A DNA stretch of 64,000 bases from positions 1-64,000 of the forward strand of contig CAZSAL010000003.1 of NCBI GenBank assembly GCA_964604825.1, given 5' to 3'. Numbering within the stretch: the first letter of the stretch is position 1; every line of letters begins with the position of its first letter. This stretch comes from CAZSAL01 sp964604825 (GTDB taxonomy: Bacteria > Elusimicrobiota > Elusimicrobia > 2-01-FULL-59-12). This document shows, piece after piece, positions 57,201 through 64,000 of the stretch. Below the pieces are notes generated by a model, which saw only the letters and a list, made by a program, of their open reading frames with translations, did not search any database and had not been told where the DNA came from. A program made the translations under genes and the position numbers.

Positions 57201-58639
57201 GGTGTTTCCGCGGCCTGGCCGGCGCTGACCGCAGCCCACGCGTTTTTGGCGCGCTCATAGGCTATATAAATATGTTCATTTGTCGGATCAAGCTGTTTGG
57301 CTATCTCCAGTTCTTCAACAGCGCGATGGAAATCTTTTTCCCTGAAAGCCTGCAGCCCCTGGCGGTAATGCGTCAGGGCTTCTTCCGGGTTAGGAGGCGG
57401 GCCTTTGGGCGCCTGCGCCACAACGGGAGCGGATGAAACCTCCACAACAGCAGGCTTGGGAGCCGGTTTTGGTTTGGGCTGGCGGTTTATCCTGGCAAGC
57501 CGTTCAGCCTCCTGAATCAGCTTCTGCGAGCGCTGGATCTCAAAGCCGTATTGAATGGATTTTTCCCAGTCTTTGATGGCCAGAACGTAGAGATGCTTTG
57601 ATAATTCCTGGTGAGCGCGCTTAAATGCAGCCTGCCCGATAAGAATGCGGATTTTCGCGGACATCCGGCGCGCTTCCTCATGGCGGGGATCGAGCTGAAG
57701 CAGTTCGTTGTAGCTGTCCAGCGCTCCCTCAAGATCGTGCTGTTCGTACTGCTCGCCGGCCTGTGTGGCAAGCCTGTTAATCCGGTCCTTACGTATCCCC
57801 AGTTCGACTTTTGCCATCAGAAGAAGCAGCCCGCGCTGTTTGAATGAAGGATCGAGCGCTATGGCATTTGACCAGTTATCAAGCGCCTCAACCATGTCTC
57901 CGTGATGGTAATGAAGATAACCCGTCTCAAATTCCTTCTGCGCCATCATGTGGCGCACTTCATGGATCTTTTTTAGCGCTGGTTCATAGTGGGGATCCAC
58001 AACCAGGGCCTGTTTCCAATAGTCCAGGGCAACGACATTCTGGCCGTCGGCCAGGGCTTTATTGCCTTTGCGCATGAAGTCTTCAAGCAGGTTCCGTCGG
58101 CTTTGATTGTCCTGGGAAATTTTCATGCGCCCAACTGTGTCTCGAAGGGAAGCCACGTCCTGATAATACGGGTCGATGGAATAGATCTTATTCAGCAGAT
58201 CGAGGGATTCGTCGTAGCGTCCCTCGCGGTAAAAATCCACGGCGTCGCGGTAAAAAACATCCAGAGTTTCACGGGCGATTGACTGTTTGGTTGAGCGTAT
58301 GGATTCCTCATAAAGCCGGTCTTCTGACGACGACATGCGCCCGGCATCCATGGAGGCCGCCTTCATCAGCTGGACGTCCCGGGCGTCGGGCGCGTCGTCG
58401 CCCGCGGCATACAGAAAGGATACGGAGAAGAGGAGCAAAAGTAATAGAACCGACAGGAATACTTCATTACTCCCTCGCCCGCAGAAGGCGGGAAAGGGCG
58501 GGGGTGAGGGTAGGTTGTCGTCCATGCTGGCTACTGGGAACCCCTCACCCGGTCGCCATGCTTCTGGCGACCGGCCTCTCCCCGTGGTCGGGGCGAGGCA
58601 GTCGGAAAAAATCGACTTCAAGCTAGTTTTCATGTTCAT
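57197..58639 (-). CDS. TPR protein of the pilus locus with repeat-interrupted signal peptide
   Basis: 480 residues. About seven TPR-like repeats lie between residues 115 and 480 (for example YREGRYDESLDLLNKIYSID, KALADGQNVVALDYWKQALV, YRQGLQAFREKDFHRAVEEL). A Pro/Lys/Ala linker lies near residue 390. The N-terminus is MNMKTSLKSIFS, then about 47 residues rich in Pro/Gly/Arg encoded by a palindromic repeat, then VFLSVLLLLLLFSVSFLYAA, a signal-peptide core. TPR proteins are frequent accessory parts of Tad systems (TadD-like). It overlaps tadC and the sensor gene by ATGA. Confidence 0.85.
   Translation of the reverse strand: MNMKTSLKSIFSDCLAPTTGRGRSPEAWRPGEGFPVASMDDNLPSPPPFPAFCGRGSNEVFLSVLLLLLLFSVSFLYAAGDDAPDARDVQLMKAASMDAGRMSSSEDRLYEESIRSTKQSIARETLDVFYRDAVDFYREGRYDESLDLLNKIYSIDPYYQDVASLRDTVGRMKISQDNQSRRNLLEDFMRKGNKALADGQNVVALDYWKQALVVDPHYEPALKKIHEVRHMMAQKEFETGYLHYHHGDMVEALDNWSNAIALDPSFKQRGLLLLMAKVELGIRKDRINRLATQAGEQYEQHDLEGALDSYNELLQLDPRHEEARRMSAKIRILIGQAAFKRAHQELSKHLYVLAIKDWEKSIQYGFEIQRSQKLIQEAERLARINRQPKPKPAPKPAVVEVSSAPVVAQAPKGPPPNPEEALTHYRQGLQAFREKDFHRAVEELEIAKQLDPTNEHIYIAYERAKNAWAAVSAGQAAETP
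58468..58602. repeat. Palindromic repeat family B inside the TPR protein gene
   Basis: CTCCCTCGCCCGCAGAAGGC, GGGTGAGGGTAGGTTG (shared with 5535 region) and a hairpin CCGGTCGCCATGC...TCTGGCGACCGG are visible, closed by GGGGCGAGGCAG. The segment is open in the reading frame of the TPR gene. Confidence 0.75.
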
Positions 58640-59493
58640 TTTCCGCCCAAAAAGGTCATGGCCAGCGGCCCGAAGATTATCACAAACACAATGGGAAAAA
58701 AGAATACCATCATGGGGAAAAGTATTTTTACCGGAGCTTTCCCGGCTATTTCCTCGGCGCGCAGAATGCGGCGGGTGCGCATGTCTTCCGAATAGGATCT
58801 AAGTACTCCTGCAAGGCTTGTCCCCAGTTCTTCGGACTGAATAATAATTGATGTGAGCGCCTGAATATCCGGGAGATTCGTCCGGAAAGCCAGGTGTTCA
58901 AGCACTTCCCTGCGGGATGTTCCCAGACGATTTTCCTTCAGCATTTTCGTCAGCTCGTCCTTCAAAGGGGACGGCTTCATCTTCTCCAGTATGCGTTCTA
59001 TGGACGCCATTAAATCTACTCCGCTTTCGAGAGCAAGGCAGAGCAGGTTAATCAATGCCGGGAGCTGCCGTTGAATGCTTCTCTGACGCGCATTAATCTT
59101 CCCTTTGATATAAAAATCTACAAGGAAAAAACTCCCTCCCAGGGACAAGATCCATGCGCCTATATTGGTAACACCGTTCCGCCATAAAAAAATGGCGGCC
59201 AATACGACGCTAAGCTCCTTGAACGTAAGAAAATCTTCCGGTTTCCATCCATGCACATTGCCGCTGCGCAGCAGCAGGAGATCCCATTTCTGGCGCAGCC
59301 TGGCGTTGCTCAAGAAAAACCTGTTAAATGCGAATCGCGGCAGTTTGCGATCTTCTGTGGGCGCCAGAATACCGTCTGTTGATTTATTGAAGACGGTGCG
59401 GTGTTTAACCTTGCCGGGTTTGGGAGCCATCCCGATTAGAGTGTAAACAACGATCCCTATGGGAACAGCTATCAATAATAGATTGAAGTCCAT
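58636..59493 (-). CDS. tadC: Tad pilus inner-membrane protein TadC
   Basis: 285 residues. T2SSF-type membrane protein with an N-terminal segment (LLLIAVPIGIVVYTLIGMAP), a cytoplasmic helical domain with LPALINLLCLALESGVDLMA, and EIAGKAPVKILFPMMVFFFP, then FPIVFVIIFGPLAMTFLGG at the C-terminus. The KAPVK-L-FPM signature and length identify TadC. With TadB it forms the platform for Flp pilin assembly. It overlaps the TPR gene by four bases. Confidence 0.9.
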   Translation of the reverse strand: MDFNLLLIAVPIGIVVYTLIGMAPKPGKVKHRTVFNKSTDGILAPTEDRKLPRFAFNRFFLSNARLRQKWDLLLLRSGNVHGWKPEDFLTFKELSVVLAAIFLWRNGVTNIGAWILSLGGSFFLVDFYIKGKINARQRSIQRQLPALINLLCLALESGVDLMASIERILEKMKPSPLKDELTKMLKENRLGTSRREVLEHLAFRTNLPDIQALTSIIIQSEELGTSLAGVLRSYSEDMRTRRILRAEEIAGKAPVKILFPMMVFFFPIVFVIIFGPLAMTFLGGK

Positions 59494-59506
59494 AAAGGTT
59501 TATCCA

Positions 59507-60343
59507 TCATATATCCACCGCAATGATCTGTTTGGTAACTACAAGTCCTATACATTCCCATATAATCAGGCCTATAACCACAATCTGACCGGTTGCGGTG
59601 GCGAGAGCCGGCCGCATCATTTCCGGCGAGGCAAAGTAAAAAAGTAAAGCCAGACCCCAGGGGAATATTGCCATGAAATAAATCTGGGTTCGTCCCTGGG
59701 CCGTCAGGGCCTTTATTTTCTTCTGTAATTTGTTTTCTTCCCGGATAGTAATTATCATCTGGTCAAAAACTTTAATTATGTTACCGCCGGTATCCCGCTG
59801 CAGGATGATGGCATATACTGCCGTCTCAAGCATTTTGCTGGGTATGCGCTCAATCAAATCCAGCAATGCGGTTTCCAGGGGAGTTCCAAGCCTGTAGGCA
59901 TTAATGACCAGACCGAATTCCTCAGAGATCGGGGGTTTCAAATTAGCGCTGACAAGATCAATGCCTGCCGCTATATCGAGACCGCTTTTTACGGCGTTGC
60001 CCAGAAGAATCAGGGCATCCATTAACTGCGCGTCGACTTTCTGTGTGCGCATCTCTCGCCAGAACGAGAGTACGAGACGTGGGGCGAAAATCCCCGCCAG
60101 ACAAAGCGCTGCGGCAAGGACCCAGCTCCGCGTCAATAATCCGATAAGGACGGCAAAAACGACCGTTCCAGCGATTATTTTTACAGGTTTAACGTCGAAG
60201 AAAAATCTTCTTAGCTCGCGGGACGTTTGGTCCATGTTAAGCTTGTACCGCCCATGGTACCAGGAAATGATTTGCGGTATGCCGTTCATGACTGCGACCG
60301 CGAATAAAAAGACCGCAATATAAATGGGAAGGAGGTTATACAT
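59507..60343 (-). CDS. tadB: Tad pilus inner-membrane protein TadB
   Basis: 278 residues. N-terminal TM (YIAVFLFAVAVMNGIPQII), middle TMs (VFAVLIGLLTRSWVLAAALC), T2SSF domain with LMDALILLGNAVKSGLDIAA and AIILQRDTGGNIIKVFDQMI, and C-terminal TMs. It is the usual partner of TadC. It begins in the stop codon of the ATPase gene (TGATG) with GGAGG-type ribosome sequence not needed for coupling. Confidence 0.9.
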   Translation of the reverse strand: MYNLLPIYIAVFLFAVAVMNGIPQIISWYHGRYKLNMDQTSRELRRFFFDVKPVKIIAGTVVFAVLIGLLTRSWVLAAALCLAGIFAPRLVLSFWREMRTQKVDAQLMDALILLGNAVKSGLDIAAGIDLVSANLKPPISEEFGLVINAYRLGTPLETALLDLIERIPSKMLETAVYAIILQRDTGGNIIKVFDQMIITIREENKLQKKIKALTAQGRTQIYFMAIFPWGLALLFYFASPEMMRPALATATGQIVVIGLIIWECIGLVVTKQIIAVDI

Positions 60344-62484
60344 CAGGCGGCCTTTCCTTTATGAAAAACGTTGACGTCCAGGGACAAGCCCCTTGATTTG
60401 AGGTCCTGGAAGAAGGTGGGAACGTGTCCGCAGGCCTCATGATGGCCAATGACATGGCCCTGTTCGTCCACGCTCTGCTGGACAAACTGGAACAGGTCCT
60501 GAGTCAGGATGGTTTCTTCGTTACGCCCCGTAACTTCGGTGATGCAGGTCACTCTCCGCGATCCATCCTGCAGGCGGGATAACTGTAACACGATATGAAT
60601 AGCGGAACGTATTTGTTCGCGCAGCGCCCATACGGGCAGATCCATGCCGGCCATCAGACACATGGTTTCAAGGCGCGTAAATGCGTCACGTGGGGAATTG
60701 GCGTGAATTGTAGTCAGGGATCCGTCATGGCCCGTATTCATGGCCTGAAGCATGTCCAGAGCCTCGCCGCCACGGCACTCACCTACGACAATGCGGTCCG
60801 GTCTCATTCGCAGGCAGTTCCGGACAAGATCCCTGATCGTGATCTGACCGTGCCCTTCCACATTGGAAGGCCGCGCTTCCAGGCGCACTACATGTTCCTG
60901 CTGCAACCGGAGCTCAGCGGTGTCCTCAACCGTAATAATCCGCTCATCTTCCGGGATGAAACCGGAAAGCATGTTAAGGACTGTTGTTTTCCCTGTGCCC
61001 GTGCCGCCTGATATGACGATATTTTTTTTAAGGGCGACGCATGTTTTCAGAAATTCAATCATCTCGGTTGAAATGCTGTGCATGCTGATAAGGTCCTGCG
61101 CGGTATAAGCTTTTTCGGGAAACCGCCGTATTGTAAGAGTTGGTCCCTGAACGGCCAGGGGGGGGATAATGGCGTTTACGCGCGAGCCGTCTTTGAGGCG
61201 GGCGTCGACCAGGGGAACGCTTTCGTCAATGCGACGGCCAAGCGGGGAAATTATGCGGCGTATGACCTGGATGATATGGTTGTTGTCAACAAAATGTTTG
61301 TCGGAAAGGCTGATTTTTCCTTTACGTTCGATAAATACCTGGTCGCTTTTATTGACCATGATTTCCGTAACGGCAGGGTCGCGGAGCAGCTCTTCCAGGG
61401 GGCCTAGTCCCAGAGCTTCGTCCACAAGTTCCTTTACCAGTTGTTCGCGTTCGTCACGGGTCTGCACCAGATCACGCATTTTTGAAATCAGGGCATTGAC
61501 CGTGCTTTCGACGTTGGTGCGCAGCTGGCGTTCCTTGGCAGGATCACCCTGCGTATCGAGGTCAATCCTCCGGATGTTCAATTCTTCCACCAGTTCGCGG
61601 TGAATTCGCTGCTTGATCTGGTTCCAGCGCTTACGCTTTTCGTCCATAAGCGTGTCGGCGACTGCATTTTGGAAAGAGGCGGCATCGACCTGGCCGGCAG
61701 AGGCGCCGTGCCCCATAGAAAGAAAACTAACGCCAACATTCCGTTTGAACCGGGGGAGCTGGTCTACGAGAGAAGACATTTTCTGGAAATAAAATGAACG
61801 GGACTGTTCGACGATGGCGGGTTTTCCCTGATTAAGCAGGCGCGGGATTTCGCTTTCATAGGGAAGCTGCATATCCACCGTTTCCTCAAACCGGTCAAGC
61901 GCCTGTTCCACGGCATCCTGAGGCATGCAGCCGGGAAGCCCGGTCTGATTGGCAATGAACACAAATTTATCGAACCCAAATTTTTCGTTATGGAGCCATT
62001 CCAGGTGACGGACGGTTGATTGAACGGAGATCAGATTGGGGAGAAAGCTCCAGCAGACCATGTCCGCCAGGTCAATGGAAACCGTATGCAGGGGATGAAT
62101 GGCTTCCAGATCGACGACGATGTCATAAAGCTGGACAAAGGTTTGTAAAAAGAAACCCCATTGTTCGGAAGTAATGTGCTCAATATCTTTAGTCTGCTCC
62201 GCAAGGTTAATTACGCCTATGCCGGAGCGGTTTATTGGAATACGGCCGCGGAGCATGGACAATGAAAACCGTTTGTTTACGATATTTTCCAGTATTGTCA
62301 ATACAGTCGGGCCGGGGTGTGACCCTGCCACTCCGGAGAGATCGCTGCGGCAGAGAGTATCAGTGTCAACCAGGATGACGGGCTGAGAATGGATATGGGA
62401 ATATCGCGCTGCAAAATTGGCGGCCAGAGTCGTTTTGCCTACGCCTTCGCGCGCCCCGGTCATGATGACAATTTTATTAGCCAT
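60343..62484 (-). CDS. CpaE-CpaF fusion: ParA-like ATPase joined to Tad secretion ATPase
   Basis: 713 residues. Residues 1-240 are a MinD/ParA-like ATPase of the CpaE/TadZ type (Walker A MTGAREGVGKTTLAANFAAR; PVILVDTDTLCRSDLSGV). Residues 280-713 are a complete CpaF/TadA motor: HRELVEELNIRRID, ELVDEALGLGPLEELLRDPA, VTEIMVNKSDQVFIERKGKI, Walker A GGTGTGKTTVLNMLSGFIP near 495, VEDTAELRL, RNCLRMRPDRIVVGECRGGE, GHDGSLTTIHANSP. Usually these are separate genes, CpaE positioning the apparatus and CpaF powering it. Here they are one polypeptide. Confidence 0.92.
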   Translation of the reverse strand: MANKIVIMTGAREGVGKTTLAANFAARYSHIHSQPVILVDTDTLCRSDLSGVAGSHPGPTVLTILENIVNKRFSLSMLRGRIPINRSGIGVINLAEQTKDIEHITSEQWGFFLQTFVQLYDIVVDLEAIHPLHTVSIDLADMVCWSFLPNLISVQSTVRHLEWLHNEKFGFDKFVFIANQTGLPGCMPQDAVEQALDRFEETVDMQLPYESEIPRLLNQGKPAIVEQSRSFYFQKMSSLVDQLPRFKRNVGVSFLSMGHGASAGQVDAASFQNAVADTLMDEKRKRWNQIKQRIHRELVEELNIRRIDLDTQGDPAKERQLRTNVESTVNALISKMRDLVQTRDEREQLVKELVDEALGLGPLEELLRDPAVTEIMVNKSDQVFIERKGKISLSDKHFVDNNHIIQVIRRIISPLGRRIDESVPLVDARLKDGSRVNAIIPPLAVQGPTLTIRRFPEKAYTAQDLISMHSISTEMIEFLKTCVALKKNIVISGGTGTGKTTVLNMLSGFIPEDERIITVEDTAELRLQQEHVVRLEARPSNVEGHGQITIRDLVRNCLRMRPDRIVVGECRGGEALDMLQAMNTGHDGSLTTIHANSPRDAFTRLETMCLMAGMDLPVWALREQIRSAIHIVLQLSRLQDGSRRVTCITEVTGRNEETILTQDLFQFVQQSVDEQGHVIGHHEACGHVPTFFQDLKSRGLSLDVNVFHKGKAA

Positions 62485-62485
62485 G

Positions 62486-63355
62486 TTATTTGATCAGCCG
62501 GAATGTCACGAAAAGAACAAGCGATGTTTCCGTGACGATTTCTTTGCTGTGCCGGAATAGAAGTCCCAGAAGCGGAATATAGCCAAGGATCGGAACGCGC
62601 ACCGTAGCCTTGCTGCGGTTTGACTGTTTTATTCCGGCAAGGACAACGGTTTCTCCGCTTTTCACCTCGACCTTGGAAGATGTCTCGCGCGAAGCGATTC
62701 CAGGCACCGTAACCCCTCCGATGGTGAGAGTCTGCGAATTGTCCGGATTGGAAACGCCTATTGTAATCTGCGCGTCAATGGTATTTCTGGGAGTTATTGC
62801 AGGAAGGATCTTCAGGGCCACGCCGTATTTTTTAAATTCAACCCCAACCGCTCCTCCCTGCCCCACGGTGGGGTAAGGAATTTCTCCGCCTACTAGGAAA
62901 TTAGCCTCAAAACCGCTTTTTGTAAGGAGAGTAGGGTTTGCCAGAACGCGGGCCTGGTCATGCTCTATAAGGGCATCCAACTGGGCCGCCAGGGCGCTCC
63001 TGCTCAGTTCTCCAACCTTGAAAAGAGCCGGCACCGCGTTTTCAAAAACGTTGACCTGATTATTGACAAAAGTACTTCCACCGCTGCCTGTAGTGTTGTT
63101 ATAGCCCCAAAGAACGCCCAGTGTATTGGAATTATTCTCGCTGATTTCCAGAGAATCCACACTTACTTCGATCAACGGTTCCTTTTCGGGGATGTGAGCG
63201 GCAATCGGTGGTTTTGCGCCAGGAATCGCCTTCTTTTTTTTTGCAGGTGTTGCGGCCCATAAGAAAGAATCGGACGGTAGAAGGCAAAATATCATCGCGC
63301 ACACAAAATATTTGCGAAGTTTATTTACTGAAGGAACAATATAAGTGTGGTCCAT
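62486..63355 (-). CDS. Short secretin of the Tad system (CpaC/RcpA-like)
   Basis: 289 residues. Signal peptide (KYFVCAMIFCLLPSDSFLWA), a short basic linker, one small N-domain (IEVSVDSLEISENNSNTLGV), then the secretin domain: ALIEHDQARVLANPTLLTKS, GGEIPYPTVGQGGAVGVEFK, GVALKILPAITPRNTIDAQI, ETVVLAGIKQSNRSK and VPILGYIPLLGLLFRHSKE. It forms the outer-membrane pore. Canonical CpaC/RcpA is 400-550 residues with BON and N-domains; most of that region is missing here. One base separates it from the ATPase gene. Confidence 0.88.
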   Translation of the reverse strand: MDHTYIVPSVNKLRKYFVCAMIFCLLPSDSFLWAATPAKKKKAIPGAKPPIAAHIPEKEPLIEVSVDSLEISENNSNTLGVLWGYNNTTGSGGSTFVNNQVNVFENAVPALFKVGELSRSALAAQLDALIEHDQARVLANPTLLTKSGFEANFLVGGEIPYPTVGQGGAVGVEFKKYGVALKILPAITPRNTIDAQITIGVSNPDNSQTLTIGGVTVPGIASRETSSKVEVKSGETVVLAGIKQSNRSKATVRVPILGYIPLLGLLFRHSKEIVTETSLVLFVTFRLIK

Positions 63356-63501
63356 ATATCCTCAGTTACTAGGCCTTTCCACCTAAATATATCTCGGCTA
63401 TGTTACATATAGATTACGCCAACGTTAAAACTAGGTTAAATCCAATATTCCGGGATTTCAAGGGGTAATTTTTAAGAAAAATATCTATTTTTAGAGGAGG
63501 T
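63356..63501. other. Spacer between cpaB and the secretin gene
   Basis: 146 AT-rich bases with several runs of T and A (minus-strand CTAAAAATAGATATTTTTC near 63474-63492) but no hairpin strong enough to call. A promoter for the downstream pilus genes could lie here. Confidence 0.35.
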
Positions 63502-64000
63502 TCAGCTGATAATGCGGTTGGGAGTAATGCTTGGGACAGGCTTTATAGAGTTATCGCCAAAAGGCCTAACTACTACGGAAATTTCGCCCTGCGATTCTGA
63601 TTGAGCCAGAGTGAGCCTTTCAGCCTCGGTTGGTTCCAACGCCAGCGTTAATACCAGGCTTTCCGCAGTGTCCTTCTTCCCGGAAACATCCTGGCCCGGT
63701 TTTCTCAGTTCTCTGCCTACGCCTATAACCAGAACGTTCTGCAGGATGGTATATGTCGCGCGCGATGGTGCGTTGTTTTGTTTAATGCTAAAAGTCGCCA
63801 TAATGTCGATATGGTCTCCGGGCAGAATAAGTTCCGCAACATCTATATTTCCCAGACGCAGGAGGTAACCGCGTTTCCCGGGAGGTATCAATGGCGCGAC
63901 GCCGCTGGTGTTGGGGGAAGGGTCGCCAAGATTTGATTGCAGAATTTGCGCCCCTGTCGGGACCGCGGCCACAGTAACTTTTCCCTGAACCCTGCGTACA
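63502..64000 (-). CDS. cpaB: Flp pilus assembly protein CpaB/RcpC, 3' part
   Basis: The frame runs off the window edge. The visible 166 residues start RRVQGKVTVAAVPTGAQI, the SAF domain of CpaB. The RcpC/CpaB domain follows: PPGKRGYLLRLGNIDVAELI, LPGDHIDIMATF, VLVIGVGRELRKPGQD and LTLALEPTEAERLTLAQSES, then GEISVVVRPFGD. CpaB is a periplasmic protein that works with the secretin. The N-terminal membrane anchor should lie beyond base 64000. Confidence 0.9.
   Translation of the reverse strand, partial: VRRVQGKVTVAAVPTGAQILQSNLGDPSPNTSGVAPLIPPGKRGYLLRLGNIDVAELILPGDHIDIMATFSIKQNNAPSRATYTILQNVLVIGVGRELRKPGQDVSGKKDTAESLVLTLALEPTEAERLTLAQSESQGEISVVVRPFGDNSIKPVPSITPNRIIS

Noticed and set aside
60595..61011. 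Long open frame on the plus strand opposite the CpaE-CpaF gene
   Set aside because: It mirrors the codons of a clear ATPase gene, has no ribosome site and no family signature.

Overview
The window is a dense bacterial chromosome segment of roughly 50% GC with Gram-negative envelope genes (OmpA-type domains, a secretin, lipoproteins) and formyl-methionine chemistry. The mix resembles uncultured lineages such as Omnitrophota: a Tad pilus with a fused CpaE-CpaF ATPase, orphan giant proteins with signal peptides, a TrpB2-type synthase, and many palindromic repeats. That placement is an inference from gene style. No rRNA or marker phylogeny is available here.

Layout. 1-2641 is an accessory stretch: a fibronectin-III gene broken by repeats, an ORF6N regulator, a HigB/HigA-type toxin-antitoxin pair, a decayed second toxin and a small zinc-ribbon protein, punctuated by a recurring structured element. 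2668-6398 is a branched-chain amino acid ABC transporter (livHMGF) without a binding protein. 6385-12520 holds cinA, a polysaccharide deacetylase, mltG, a soluble GAF/PAS histidine kinase and tldD. 12689-19481 holds two orphan envelope proteins flanking a TrpB2. 19650-23770 holds a patatin phospholipase, hisS and a DUF3307 protein. 23779-24163 is a tRNA-Arg cluster with two degenerate copies. 24250-29484 runs def-fmt-htpX-rlmN-PASTA-rpe. 29555-38387 runs rpsP-rimM-trmD-rplS-rnhB-yraN-comM-dprA-topA-xer.

38657-52408 is a signalling island. It has four two-component receivers, three histidine-kinase-type proteins, a REC-GGDEF protein, a two-domain OmpA-like protein, an FtsH-like membrane protease, a lipoprotein and a NarL-type regulator. 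52715-64000 is on the minus strand: a large secreted protein, then a Tad/Flp pilus operon (cpaB, secretin, cpaE-cpaF fusion, tadB, tadC) followed by a TPR protein, a membrane sensor and a small membrane protein. The pilus operon and the signalling island end facing each other.

The most unusual signal is a set of small palindromic repeats of several families. They fill intergenic gaps, and they also sit inside reading frames without breaking them: in tldD, in cinA, in the n-regions of two signal peptides, and as the source of the hydrophobic N-terminus of a lipoprotein and of LivM. They also appear inside tRNA-like sequences. This resembles Rickettsia palindromic elements, but with a bias towards export signals.
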